Below are positions 1 through 8,757 of a stretch of 64,000 nucleotides of DNA, one piece after another (within the stretch, counting starts at the first letter, position 1; every line of letters starts with the position of its first letter). The translations under genes and the position numbers were made by a program. A model generated the notes under the pieces. It had not been told where the DNA came from, searched no databases, and worked only from the letters and a program-made list of their open reading frames with translations. The stretch comes from Planctomycetales bacterium 71-10. Its GTDB lineage: Bacteria; Planctomycetota; Planctomycetia; Isosphaerales; Isosphaeraceae. The stretch spans positions 1 to 64,000 of the forward strand of contig MKTT01000062.1 of the NCBI GenBank assembly GCA_001898385.1, read 5' to 3'.

Positions 1-1736
1 TAGCCCTGGACGGTTCGAGAGAACTCCACGTAGGGCGCGGCCTGGGGCTGGAAGGCGATGGGGACCTCCTCGATGATCGTAGGAGTCGGCTGGGAGCTGA
101 GGGCGTTCTGCAAGGCGTAGCCCCGGCCTTCCAGTTCGAACGCCCAGTCGGCCCACTTTCGCGGGTCGGTCCCGAAATCCGCCCCTTCGCCGACATCCTT
201 CAGGACGACGGCGGCTCGCTCGTTGGTCTCGCGGATCGGCGCGTTGTACGCCTCGATCGCCTCCACGTCGTCGGAGATCTGGCTTTGCGCGACCATGGCC
301 GAGGCCCTGGCCTCGGCGATCATCCGCCCGACGGGGATGTAGGCGGTCATGACATCGGTGATGCCGACGGCCCGGACGTTCGGCCCGCCCAGGCGCCCGA
401 TGTTGGAAGAGGACGGGTCGCGCGCCAGCTCCCGGGTCAGTTGCTGCGGCAGGAAGAAGGCGTCCCATGGCTGATACGTCGCGTCGCGCGGGATGTCGAA
501 GTCGCCCGGCGGGGTCGTCGCCCTCCTGAGCAACTCGCCCATCGCGGGATTGGCCGACGCCAGGGCCCCCAGGGCGGACGAATCGTTCGTGGGATTCATT
601 TGGCGCACCGAGGCGGCCATGCTCGCCATCGAGATGGGCCCGCTCATCGAGGTGTAACCGACGGGGGTGCGGAGGACGCTATCGCCCGATGGGTCGACGG
701 GGAGGTTCCAAAGAACTCGATCGGGAATCGGGGCGGGCGTGTAGCGGCGACGGACGTTGGCGTCCTTGCCCTCGACGAGCAGCTCGCCCTGGGAGCCGGG
801 GCCGTCGACGGGCTTGACCTTGTACTTGACCTCGTCGCGGAGGAACGAGGCGAGCAGGCCGGCGAACTCGCGGGGGTCGCGGCGACGCAGCAACGACGTC
901 GCGTCGGCGCGGACGGCGGCGTGCGGGCTGAAGACCGCCAGGGTGGTCAGGGCGACCGACGCCTCCACGCCCTCGATCCGGCCGAAGACCTCCGCGGCGG
1001 TCCGCTGGCGGGCCTCCACGGCGCCCCGGGCGAACACCTTCCAGACGGGCGCGACGGCGCGGGGGTCGTCGATCGCCGCGAGCGCGGCGAGGGCATCGGT
1101 CCGCTTCGAATCGTCGCGGGAGGCCAGGCCGTCGCGGATCTTCTCGAGGCGGGGCGACCATTCCTTGTCGGCCTGTGCCCTGGCCTCGCGCGCCGCCTTC
1201 AGCGCCGCCACGGCCTCGGGGTCGACCCAGCGGCCGCCGGACTTCTTGAAGCCGAGGCGGCGCCAGGCGCCCTCGCGGCCGGGGTCGAGTTGGAGGGTGC
1301 GGCGGAGGTGGGCGACCATCGGCTCCTTCAGGCCCTTCTCCTCGCACCAGAGGGCCAGCTTGTACTGGTCGTCGGCCTTGTCGGCGGAGCGGGCGCGGCG
1401 CTCGAAATACTCGCGGAGGAGGGCCTGCTGCTCGGGGGAGTCCTCGATCGACCGGGCGACGTCCTCGGGACGACGCCATCGGCCGTCCTGCTTGACCTGG
1501 CCGAGGAGGCCGCGGGCGCGGGGGTTCTCGGGGTCGAGGAGGACGGCGCGGGCGAGATGTTTGGCCTTCTCGGCGGCCATGCCGCGGGCCTCGCACCACA
1601 AGGCCAGGTCGACCTGCGCGTCGGCGTCGCGGCCGGCGGCCGCGACCGCCGCGTCGTAGGCGGCGCGGTCGGCGATCGCCGACTCGTCGGGGGCCCCCGC
1701 CGTCATCGCCACCGCCAGCAAGCACGCGGAGATCAT
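1..1736 (-). CDS. Secreted TPR/HEAT-repeat protein, partial (upstream paralog of a Hint-domain protein)
   Basis: No function can be assigned. The frame stays open to the left edge, giving 578 codons, so the C-terminus is missing. It begins with a short hydrophobic segment (MISACLLAVAMTAG) that looks like a signal peptide. Two TPR-like helical units follow (AQVDLALWCEARG near residue 45, YKLALWCEEKGLKEP near 125), then an all-helical HEAT-like stretch. The ATG is preceded by GGAGGAG, which fixes the start. It is the second gene of a tandem pair: its neighbour has the same layout, starts 49 bp upstream and shares long near-identical DNA blocks. In the neighbour, the segment matching the last visible residues is followed within about 15 residues by a Hint domain, so one probably lies just past the edge. 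That last point is inference. Confidence 0.8.
   Translation of the reverse strand, partial: MISACLLAVAMTAGAPDESAIADRAAYDAAVAAAGRDADAQVDLALWCEARGMAAEKAKHLARAVLLDPENPRARGLLGQVKQDGRWRRPEDVARSIEDSPEQQALLREYFERRARSADKADDQYKLALWCEEKGLKEPMVAHLRRTLQLDPGREGAWRRLGFKKSGGRWVDPEAVAALKAAREARAQADKEWSPRLEKIRDGLASRDDSKRTDALAALAAIDDPRAVAPVWKVFARGAVEARQRTAAEVFGRIEGVEASVALTTLAVFSPHAAVRADATSLLRRRDPREFAGLLASFLRDEVKYKVKPVDGPGSQGELLVEGKDANVRRRYTPAPIPDRVLWNLPVDPSGDSVLRTPVGYTSMSGPISMASMAASVRQMNPTNDSSALGALASANPAMGELLRRATTPPGDFDIPRDATYQPWDAFFLPQQLTRELARDPSSSNIGRLGGPNVRAVGITDVMTAYIPVGRMIAEARASAMVAQSQISDDVEAIEAYNAPIRETNERAAVVLKDVGEGADFGTDPRKWADWAFELEGRGYALQNALSSQPTPTIIEEVPIAFQPQAAPYVEFSRTVQG
1500..1680. repeat. Near-identical block shared by the tandem TPR genes (copy A)
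   Basis: This block encodes the first TPR unit and matches positions about 3831-4001 almost base for base; reading both by eye I see about two differences in roughly 170 bases. Further shared blocks lie at about 766-860 versus 3087-3180 and at about 1255-1375 versus 3585-3705. Sequence between the blocks is clearly diverged. This mosaic suggests a tandem duplication followed by gene conversion or selective constraint. Confidence 0.8.
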
Positions 1737-1785
1737 TGGGCCGACTCCTCCGGGAGAGGGGAAGCGTTTCGGACGATGGGGCGGT

Positions 1786-4074
1786 TCAGGGGTTGGTCGC
1801 CGCGGCGAGCTTGGCGTCGGGCGGGACGGCGTCGAAGGGGGCGGCGACGGGCTCGACGAGGCCGTTGTCGTGGGCCAGCAGGCCGATCGAGCCGACGTGG
1901 TAGCTGTCGCCGCCGGCGAGGAGCAGGTTGAAGACCGGCCGGGCCTCCTCCTTCGCGACCGAGGCGACCTCGACGGCGCCGCCGGCGGTGCGGAGGCGGT
2001 CGCCGGGCCTGAGGTCGCGGGCCATGACCCAGCCCTCGCCGGCCTTCCAGAAGCGGTGGATGCCCGTGGGGTGGACGACCTCCTTGCCCAGGTCGACCGC
2101 GTACGTCGAGTTCGGCGGGTTGTGCAGGGCCTCGACGACCGGCTTGAAGTCGAGCTTGCCCGTCGTCACGTCCTGGCTGAGGACGAGGTCGCCGGGGCGG
2201 ATCGTCTCGATGGGCCGGTCCCCCTGGAGGGTGCGGACGAGGGTCCCGCCGGCGAAGCAGGAGGGGCCCATCCGGAAGCCGGTCACCTCCGTCGTGGGGA
2301 CCGGGACGGTCTGCGGCTGGTAGGCGATGGGGACCTCCTCGACGACGTCGGCCGGCGGGACGCTGGGGGCCCGCAGCGGCTGGCCGTAGCCCTGGAGGTC
2401 GACGACCCAGTCCATCCACTTCACGCGGTCCTTGCCCAGGTCCTCGCCGCTGACCGCCTTGAGGACGGCGATGGCCCGCTCGTTGGCGTCGCGGACCGGG
2501 GCGTTGTACGCCTCGATATTGGCGACGTCGGACGCCAGGTGCTCGCGGGCGACGAGGGCGGACGTCTGCGCCTGGGCCCTCATCTGCTCCAGGGGGAACT
2601 GGACCGCGTCTTGGAGCACGGGACGGATGGTCAATTGGTTCGCGGCGGCATTGTTGAACGACAGGATCCCGAAGGCCGCCGCCGCGCTCCGGGCGAAGCT
2701 GTTGGATTCCTGGATGCGGCCGACGACGGTGTCGCTCAGCCCGGCGGGGACTCCCGCCTTCTGGAGCGCCGCCGAGGCCACGGCAGGGCGGTCGAGCATG
2801 TACGTCCACGGGAGCATCGCGTCCGTGTAGCCGCGTTCCCATGAAACCATCGGCAGGTCGGTCACCCCGAACGGGTCGGCGATCAGGCCGTCGCGCGGGA
2901 CCGCGCTGAACGATGAGGCGGGCAGCCCCAGGGCCATCGCCGTGAGCGCTCGGGCCGACAGCGGCGAGCCCACGATGGGCGTGCCGACGGGCCGGGTCAC
3001 GATCACGGTGCCGTTCGCGTCGGTCTCGACGCGGTCGCCCGGCTGGACCGCCGGGGACTGCAAGGGCCGGTAGATGCGGCGGATGTTGGCGTCCTTGCTT
3101 TCGACGAGCAGCTCGCCCTGGGAGCCGGGGCCGTCGACGGGCTTGACCTTGTACTTGACCTCGTCGCGGATCTGGAGGGCGAGGAAGCCGGCGAACTCGC
3201 GGGGGTCGCGGCGCTGGAGCAGGGCGGAGGCGTCGGAGCGGATCGGGGCGTGCGGGCTGTAGACGGCCAGGGTCGCCAGCGCGAGCGAGGCGCCGGGGCC
3301 GTCGATGCGGCTGAGGACGTCGACGGCGACCGCCTGGCGGGGCTCCGCGCCCCCCTTCGCGAAGACCTGGAAGAGGGCCGGGACGGCGCGGGGGTCGGAG
3401 ATCGACGCCAGGGCCTCGCGGGCCTCGGCCTGCTTGGCCGCGTCCTTGTCGGCGAGGGCGTCGCGGAGCTTCTCCAGCCTCGGCTTCCAGGCGCGATCGG
3501 CCTTGGCCTGGATTTCCTGCTCGGCCTTGAGGGCGGCCTCGATCTCGGGGTTCACCCAGCGCTTGCCGACCTTCTTGAAGCCGAGGCGACGCCAGGCGCC
3601 CTCGCGGCCGGGGTCGAGCTGGAGGGTGCGGTGGAGGTGGGCGACCATCGGCTCCTTCAGGCCCTTCTCCTCGCACCAGAGGGCCAGCTTGTACTGGCCG
3701 TCGGCGTCGTCGTCGGTCTTCGACCGCCGATCGAAATACTCGGCCATGAGGGCCTTGCGCTCGGCGGATTCCTCGACGCCGCGGGCGGCGTCGGAGGCGC
3801 GGAGCCAGCGGCCGTCGCGCTTGACCTGGCCGAGGAGGCCGCGGGCGCGGGGGTTCTCGGGGTCGAGGAGGACGGCGCGGGCGAGATGTTTGGCCTTCTC
3901 GGCGGCCAGGCCGCGGGCCTCGCACCACAAGGCCAGGTCGACCTGCGCGTCGGCGTCGCGGCCGGCGGCCGCGACGGCCGCGTCGTAGGCGGCGCGGTCG
4001 GGGCCCGGGGGCTTCGCGCCGTCGTCGCCCGCCGCCATGCACAACGCGCCACCGAGCAGCCAAGCGGCGATCAT
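1786..4074 (-). CDS. Secreted TPR/HEAT-repeat protein with C-terminal Hint domain
   Basis: 762 residues. After a short signal peptide (MIAAWLLGGALCMAAG) come two TPR-like units (residues 30-160), HEAT-like repeats (about 190-320) and a low-complexity middle. The last 157 residues are a Hint (hedgehog/intein) fold: it starts with C606 in SCFAGGTLVRTLQG, has a block-B-like HPTGIHRFW, and ends in GLLAHDN, with the His near residue 735. Hint domains cleave or splice their own chain, and in bacteria they often release a toxin. Here only about 25 residues follow, so no toxin is attached. The terminal His is followed by Asp before the Asn, unlike the usual His-Asn pair, so activity is uncertain. The start ATG follows GGAGGCTCGAAC. 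The next gene, 49 bp on, is a paralog and probably cotranscribed. Confidence 0.87.
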   Translation of the reverse strand: MIAAWLLGGALCMAAGDDGAKPPGPDRAAYDAAVAAAGRDADAQVDLALWCEARGLAAEKAKHLARAVLLDPENPRARGLLGQVKRDGRWLRASDAARGVEESAERKALMAEYFDRRSKTDDDADGQYKLALWCEEKGLKEPMVAHLHRTLQLDPGREGAWRRLGFKKVGKRWVNPEIEAALKAEQEIQAKADRAWKPRLEKLRDALADKDAAKQAEAREALASISDPRAVPALFQVFAKGGAEPRQAVAVDVLSRIDGPGASLALATLAVYSPHAPIRSDASALLQRRDPREFAGFLALQIRDEVKYKVKPVDGPGSQGELLVESKDANIRRIYRPLQSPAVQPGDRVETDANGTVIVTRPVGTPIVGSPLSARALTAMALGLPASSFSAVPRDGLIADPFGVTDLPMVSWERGYTDAMLPWTYMLDRPAVASAALQKAGVPAGLSDTVVGRIQESNSFARSAAAAFGILSFNNAAANQLTIRPVLQDAVQFPLEQMRAQAQTSALVAREHLASDVANIEAYNAPVRDANERAIAVLKAVSGEDLGKDRVKWMDWVVDLQGYGQPLRAPSVPPADVVEEVPIAYQPQTVPVPTTEVTGFRMGPSCFAGGTLVRTLQGDRPIETIRPGDLVLSQDVTTGKLDFKPVVEALHNPPNSTYAVDLGKEVVHPTGIHRFWKAGEGWVMARDLRPGDRLRTAGGAVEVASVAKEEARPVFNLLLAGGDSYHVGSIGLLAHDNGLVEPVAAPFDAVPPDAKLAAATNP
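3831..4001. repeat. Near-identical block shared by the tandem TPR genes (copy B)
   Basis: Partner of the block at about 1500-1680, in the same orientation. Third-codon positions are conserved as well as the protein, which points to recent sequence exchange and not only to protein-level constraint. Confidence 0.8.
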
Positions 4075-4392
4075 GTTCGAGCCTCCGTCGATCGGGGCGG
4101 GGGCCGGAACCGGCCGAGGATCCCCCGAAGTTCATCCATCCTATACGGGGGGACGATCGGCGCGGTCAAGATATTCGGCCAATTCCTTCGTCGATTTCAG
4201 GTGCGTCGATCCGTCGCGGGGCCGGGCGTCTCAAGTCCTTCGATGAAAAAACCTTTCGCGGCCGCGCGCTTCCGGGCGGCCCGTGCGATCGGGAGACGGG
4301 CCCCGCAGCGTCGACGACGGAGTCGGCCGGGGCCGGCCGGGCGGCGGATGCGTCCGGCGGGGTCGCGGTGCGCGCGGGGAGGGGACGCCGTC
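4075..4392. other. Divergent intergenic region between the TPR-Hint gene and the sulfotransferase gene
   Basis: Some 318 bases with no convincing gene. Both flanking genes are transcribed away from it, so it should hold two promoters. It is slightly more AT-rich near 4130-4200, where CCTATACGG could be a -10-like element, but no matching -35 is clear. Open frames here are extensions of antisense frames. Confidence 0.5.
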
Positions 4393-5208
4393 ATGGGGAT
4401 GGGCTGCACGACGAGGAGGCTCCCGTTCTTCGGGCGGAGGTCCGCCGGGGCCGCCGCCTTCCTGATGCACATCCCGAAGACCGCGGGCACCTCGCTCCTG
4501 GCGCTCGTGGAGCGCGAGTACGACCGCGACGACCATTGCGCGATCTACCCCGGCTGGCCCGAGGCGCGGGGGGACGTCGTGGGGTTCGCGGCCTCGCGGG
4601 GCGGGATCCGGGCGGTGATCGGCCACTTCGCCTACGGACTGCACGAGGACCCGTCCCTGCGGCCCTTGCTGCCGCCCCGGCCCGCCTACGCCACGATCCT
4701 CCGCGACCCGGCCCGGCGGGTGGTCTCGCTCTACAACTACGTCGCCGCGTCCGACCTCCCGGCCCACCGGGCGATCGTCGCCGATCACCCCACGCTGGAG
4801 GGCTTCCTCGACCATCCCTGGGCCCGCGACGCGCAGGCCGCCTTCCTGCTGGGCGATCCTCCCCCGGCCGAGGAGCCCGAGGCCGCGCTCGTCGCCCGGC
4901 TGGCGTGCGACTTCGCCGCGGTGGGGCTGGCCGAGCGGTTCGACGAGTCGGTCGTCCTGATCGCCTCGACGTTCGGCTGGCGGCTGGACCGCCGCGTCGC
5001 GCCCCGGAACGTGGGCCGGCCGTCGCCGGGGCGGCTGCGGTTCGAAGACCTGGACGACCGCCTCGTCGGCCGGATCCGGGAGGCCAACCGCCTCGACCAG
5101 TTCGCCCACAACTTCGCCCGCGACGGCTTCGACGCCCGTTGCGCGGCCGTCCCGGGCTTCCGACGCCGCCTCGAACGCTACCGCCGCGCGCCGGCCCTGT
5201 CCGATTGA
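4393..5208 (+). CDS. Sulfotransferase family protein
   Basis: 271 residues. The PAPS-binding 5'-phosphosulfate loop is HIPKTAGTS at residues 26-34, and the 3'-phosphate loop is RDPARRVVSLYNY from residue 104. Both are diagnostic of the P-loop sulfotransferase family, whose members move a sulfuryl group from PAPS to a hydroxyl or amine acceptor, often a carbohydrate. The acceptor cannot be inferred. The start is ATG at 4393 behind GGGAGGGGA; the frame is open further upstream but shows no protein-like conservation. No signal peptide or membrane anchor is evident, so it is probably cytoplasmic. It stands alone on this strand, and its 3' end overlaps the converging molybdenum hydroxylase gene by 31 bases. 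Confidence 0.9.
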   Translation: MGMGCTTRRLPFFGRRSAGAAAFLMHIPKTAGTSLLALVEREYDRDDHCAIYPGWPEARGDVVGFAASRGGIRAVIGHFAYGLHEDPSLRPLLPPRPAYATILRDPARRVVSLYNYVAASDLPAHRAIVADHPTLEGFLDHPWARDAQAAFLLGDPPPAEEPEAALVARLACDFAAVGLAERFDESVVLIASTFGWRLDRRVAPRNVGRPSPGRLRFEDLDDRLVGRIREANRLDQFAHNFARDGFDARCAAVPGFRRRLERYRRAPALSD

Positions 5209-7403
5209 GCCCCCACGCGGATCGGCATGGATCGATGGCGGCGGCCGGTGGCGGCGGCGACGGCGTTGGCGACGGCCGGGGCGATGGCGATGATGGGGGT
5301 CTCCCCGGCGCCGGCGGGGGGGACGTCGGGGCGGTCGAGCAGGTGGACGTCGAGCGCGGGGAGGTCATTGAAGCGGGGAACGCGGTAGTCGCGGAACGAC
5401 CCGTTCGTCACCATGCCGTCGGAGAACTCGATCGCCTCGCGAAGCGCGGGGCCCAGGCCCATCAGGATCGCCCCCTCCACCTGCGAGCGGAGGTTGTCCG
5501 GGTTGATGATCTTGCCGCAGTCGTAGACCTGGCAGACGTGGTCGACCGTCACGACACCCTCGGCCTCGTCGACCGTGACGGCGACGCAGCAGGCGACGAA
5601 GCCCCCCTTGTCGGTCCCGCACGCCAGGCCCACGCCTTTGCCGGCCTCCTTCGCCTTCGACTTCTCCGCCCAGCCGAACCGCGAGGCGGCCTCGGCCAGC
5701 GCGTCGCGGAGGCGGGGCTCCGCGATCAGGCCCAGGCGGAAGGCCAGCGGGTCGGAACCGGCGAGGGCCGCCAACTCGTCCATGAACGCCTCGCGGGCGA
5801 AGGTGTTCGCCGTGCTGGCCAGGGCGCGGTACGAGCCGTGCCGCAGCGGGGCGTCGGATTGCAGGAACCGGCAGTCCATCTCGCCGACGCGGTAAGGGGG
5901 CTTCAACGCGCCGGGGCCGGAGTTGACGTTGATGTGGCGCCAGGTGGCGACGGAGCCGTCGGGGGCGAGCGACGCCTCCATCTCGATCGCCCCAGCGGGG
6001 CGGAACTGGGCCCAGGCGAACTCCTCGGCGCGGGTCCAGACCACGCGCACGGGCTTCCCGGCGGCCTTCGCCAGCCGGGCGGCCTCGACGGCGTACTCGC
6101 CGGAGTGCTTGCCGCCGAAGCCGCCGCCGAAATCCGGCGTGACGACCCGCACGCGGTCTTCGGGCAGGCCGAAGGCGCGCGCCGTCTCGCCGCGGACGTT
6201 GAACGGGACCTGGGTGCCGACCCAAGCCGTGAGCCTGCCGCCCTCCCACTCGGCCACCGCCGCGCGGGGCTCCATCGGGCAATGCTGGATGTAGGCGACC
6301 TCGTAAGACGCCCGCAGCGCCTTCGCCCCTTCCGGGTGCAGGGGCCGGTCGGGGAGGCCCCCCTGGGCGTTGGCGCGGAGGTGGTCGAAGAGCGCGTCGC
6401 TGGACGTCTTCGGCGGGGGCGATTCCCACTCGGCCGTCTTCTCGATCGCCTTCAGGGCCTCGGCCGCCTGCGCGGAGGAGGGGGCGGCGACGCCGACGAA
6501 CGAGCCGTCGCGGACGGCGACCACGCCGGGCATGGCGAGGGCGGGGGCCAGGTCGACCGTCTTCAGCGTCGCGCCGAAGCTCGGGCCGCGGAGGACCCGG
6601 CCGTACAGCATGCCGGGGCGGACGACGTCGGACGGGTATTCATGCGAGCCCGTGACGATGTCGCGGCCGGTGGGCTTGGGGATCGACGCCCCCATCGTCT
6701 TCCAGCCGGCGACGGGGGTCAGCTCGACCCCCTCCGGGATCGCCGCGGCCATCGCGCGGGCGGCCTCGGGGTCGCGGGCGAGGTCGGAATAGGCGACGGA
6801 TTCGCTCGACTCCGGCTTGCCGCGGGCCGTCCCCCCCTCGACGACGACCTCGGAGCGATCGACGCCGAGGACCTGCGCCGCCCTGGCGACGAGCAGCTCG
6901 CGGGCGGCGGCGCAGCCGAGGCGGATCGCCGGGACTGTGGCCGGGGTGGAGAGGCTGCCGTAGGTGCCGCCGTCGTCCGGCACGGCGGCGGTGTCGCCCA
7001 TCACGAGGCGGACGGCGTCGAACGGGACGCGCAGCTCCTCGGCGGCGGCCTGGGCCAATTCCATGCGCGCGCCCTGGCCGCACTCGACCTTACCGGTCAG
7101 GACGGTGATGGAGCCGTCTTCGCCCAGGTGGACCCGCGCGGCCATCGACGCGGCCCCGCGGCCGAACGGCCCGCCGCCCCGGCGCCGCGGCGGCTCCTCC
7201 CCCTTCGCCTTCGGCGGGGCCGAATCGGCCGCGACGGCGATCATCAGCCCCGCGCCCAGCATCTTCAGCACGTCGCGACGGCCGGGCTCGAAGGGGGCCG
7301 AGTCGTCGAAGCGGTAGGGGACCAGGTCGACGGGCTCGTCGTAGTCGGCCGGGACGCCGGCGGCCTGCAGGGCGGCGGCCTTCCAGTCGTCGCGGGGCCT
7401 CAT
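5178..7403 (-). CDS. Molybdenum hydroxylase large (molybdopterin-binding) subunit, isoquinoline 1-oxidoreductase beta type
   Basis: 741 residues. Family members hydroxylate aldehydes or N-heterocycles, using water as oxygen source, on a Mo-molybdopterin cytosine dinucleotide cofactor. Visible features are a twin-arginine-like segment (GRRDVLKMLGAG, about residues 41-52), the cofactor-binding Gly-rich motif PDFGGGFGGK, and the catalytic Glu near residue 701 in GAGETP. The long single chain with an N-terminal RR segment resembles IorB and the membrane-associated aldehyde dehydrogenases. The physiological substrate is unknown. The ATG overlaps the stop of the iron-sulfur subunit gene (ATGA), so the two are translationally coupled. 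No FAD subunit or cytochrome subunit is adjacent, as is usual for IorAB. The 3' end overlaps the convergent sulfotransferase gene by 31 bases. Confidence 0.92.
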   Translation of the reverse strand: MRPRDDWKAAALQAAGVPADYDEPVDLVPYRFDDSAPFEPGRRDVLKMLGAGLMIAVAADSAPPKAKGEEPPRRRGGGPFGRGAASMAARVHLGEDGSITVLTGKVECGQGARMELAQAAAEELRVPFDAVRLVMGDTAAVPDDGGTYGSLSTPATVPAIRLGCAAARELLVARAAQVLGVDRSEVVVEGGTARGKPESSESVAYSDLARDPEAARAMAAAIPEGVELTPVAGWKTMGASIPKPTGRDIVTGSHEYPSDVVRPGMLYGRVLRGPSFGATLKTVDLAPALAMPGVVAVRDGSFVGVAAPSSAQAAEALKAIEKTAEWESPPPKTSSDALFDHLRANAQGGLPDRPLHPEGAKALRASYEVAYIQHCPMEPRAAVAEWEGGRLTAWVGTQVPFNVRGETARAFGLPEDRVRVVTPDFGGGFGGKHSGEYAVEAARLAKAAGKPVRVVWTRAEEFAWAQFRPAGAIEMEASLAPDGSVATWRHINVNSGPGALKPPYRVGEMDCRFLQSDAPLRHGSYRALASTANTFAREAFMDELAALAGSDPLAFRLGLIAEPRLRDALAEAASRFGWAEKSKAKEAGKGVGLACGTDKGGFVACCVAVTVDEAEGVVTVDHVCQVYDCGKIINPDNLRSQVEGAILMGLGPALREAIEFSDGMVTNGSFRDYRVPRFNDLPALDVHLLDRPDVPPAGAGETPIIAIAPAVANAVAAATGRRHRSMPIRVGAQSDRAGARR

Positions 7404-7885
7404 CGCGCGCCTCCCCCGGCCAGCTCGGCGGCGCGGCGGACGGCCTTCACGATCTTCGGGTGGCTGCAACAGCGGCAGAGGTTGCGGTCCATGCCGGCGA
7501 CGATCTCCTCGTCCGAGGGGGCGGGGTTGACGTCCAGCAGCGCCACGGCCGCGACGATCATCCCCGCCGTGCAGAACCCGCACTGGTACGCGCCGATTTC
7601 GAGGAACGCCCGCTGGACCGGGTGGAGTTCCTCCCCCTTCGCCAGGCCCTCGACGGTGACGATGGATCGGCCCTCGACCTTGGCGACGGTCGTGCGGCAG
7701 GCGTTCATGCGGCGGCCGTCGACCAGGACGGAGCACGCGCCGCACTGGCCCTCGCCGCAGCCGTACTTGGTCCCGCGGAGGCCCAAATCCTCGCGCAGGA
7801 CGTCCAGCAGAGTCCGGTCGGGGTCGGTGGCGACCGACCGCTCGCGGCCGTCGACCGTGAATCGCAACGTCGCTTCCGCGCCCAT
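7400..7885 (-). CDS. (2Fe-2S)-binding small subunit of molybdenum hydroxylase
   Basis: 161 residues. The N-terminal plant-type ferredoxin domain has C43, C48, C51 and C63 (CGEGQCGAC...C). The C-terminal helical domain carries the second cluster on C102, C105, C137 and C139 (QCGFC and CRC). This is the standard arrangement of the xanthine-dehydrogenase-family small subunit (IorA/CoxS type), which passes electrons from the Mo centre. It is the first gene of a two-gene operon and overlaps the large subunit by four bases. The start ATG at 7885 is the only one that leaves the ferredoxin fold complete. Confidence 0.95.
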   Translation of the reverse strand: MGAEATLRFTVDGRERSVATDPDRTLLDVLREDLGLRGTKYGCGEGQCGACSVLVDGRRMNACRTTVAKVEGRSIVTVEGLAKGEELHPVQRAFLEIGAYQCGFCTAGMIVAAVALLDVNPAPSDEEIVAGMDRNLCRCCSHPKIVKAVRRAAELAGGGAR

Positions 7886-8071
7886 GGGTCGCCCTCGCCG
7901 CCGGGTCCCGAGTCCTCCCCGCCGCCACGTCCACTGTGAGCCCCCGGCCGGGCGGGGTCAAGCCGTGCTTCGGCGGCACGCGATTCGCGACCGTCGATCC
8001 TTCGTCGCCCGCAGTCTCCGGCCGTCGCGGCCGGCGGGCGAAGGATCTACAGGTGAGGAGGAGCAAACCCG

Positions 8072-8611
8072 ATGATCATCCATCACGCGAAGGCCCTGGG
8101 GATCGGGGCCGCCGTGCTGTTCTCGATCGCGATCGCCCCCGCGCAGGCGCAGACCATCCCGTCGAACGTGGCCCGGCCGCTCAACGCCGCGGCGAACGTG
8201 CTGAGCGGCGGCCAGGTGGCGACGCCGGCCTACGCGACGCCCTACGGATATGCGACGGCTTCGCCCTACGGCTACCCCGCGGCCGGCATGCCGTACCAAT
8301 CCGCCGCCCCGGCCGCCCCGTCGTACTACGCTCCGGGCTACGGCGGCTGGACCGCGGCCCAGCCGGGCTACGCGCCCGCCCGGTCGACCTATCCCGCCTA
8401 CACCGCGGCCCAGCCCGGCTACACCACGAGGTACTATCAGTCGGGCTACAGCGGATACGTCCAGCCCCGGGCGATGCAGTACAGCTATCCGCAGGCGACC
8501 CGCGCGAACCCGGTCGCGAACGCGGTGCGGTCGATCGTCCGGCCGCAGCGATACGCCTACCCGACCTACGCGGCCCCCGGCTACGCGCCGACGTACGTCG
8601 CCCCGCGATGA
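8072..8611 (+). CDS. Secreted Tyr/Ala/Pro-rich protein of unknown function
   Basis: 179 residues and no recognised domain. A signal peptide ends near AQAQ (about residue 27). The mature part is low-complexity, rich in Tyr, Ala, Pro and Gly, with recurring YAT/PGY/TAAQPGY units, for example two TAAQPGY copies. Such sequences suit an extracytoplasmic structural or adhesive role, but that is inference. The start is well fixed by GAGGAGGAG about ten bases upstream. The next gene on the strand also encodes a secreted Tyr-rich protein, though it seems to have its own promoter. Confidence 0.82.
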   Translation: MIIHHAKALGIGAAVLFSIAIAPAQAQTIPSNVARPLNAAANVLSGGQVATPAYATPYGYATASPYGYPAAGMPYQSAAPAAPSYYAPGYGGWTAAQPGYAPARSTYPAYTAAQPGYTTRYYQSGYSGYVQPRAMQYSYPQATRANPVANAVRSIVRPQRYAYPTYAAPGYAPTYVAPR

Positions 8612-8668
8612 CGCCGCCCGGCGGGCGATGACGTGGCATCCGTGATATTCGGCCCCGAGAGAATGTTT

Positions 8669-8696
8669 TCGACATCGCCCCGGCGCGGGCTACAAT
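8669..8696 (+). promoter_or_regulatory. Sigma70-like promoter for the Gly/Tyr-rich protein gene
   Basis: TCGACA (one mismatch to TTGACA) is followed by a 16-base spacer and TACAAT (one mismatch to TATAAT). The match stands out in a GC-rich background. Transcription would start near 8703 and give a leader of about 55 bases that begins almost directly with a strong hairpin. Confidence 0.55.
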
Positions 8697-8710
8697 CAGG
8701 AGTAGCACAA

Positions 8711-8733
8711 GGGGGCGTCGCGGCGACGCCCCC
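8711..8733 (+). other. Leader hairpin, ten perfect GC-rich base pairs
   Basis: GGGGGCGTCG and CGACGCCCCC flank a three-base loop. Because a good promoter lies just upstream, this is better read as a 5'-leader stem of the next mRNA than as a terminator of the gene ending at 8611. There is no T-run. A leader stem this close to the 5' end could stabilise the transcript. Confidence 0.55.
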
Positions 8734-8757
8734 GCACACGCTCCCAGGACCCTCGCG

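Noticed and set aside
4368..8075. A very long open frame on the plus strand (over 1200 codons) opposite the molybdenum hydroxylase genes
   Set aside because: Its predicted protein is an Arg/Gly/Pro/Asp-rich shadow with no motifs, while the minus strand encodes two complete, well-conserved subunits. High GC keeps stop codons rare in antisense frames.
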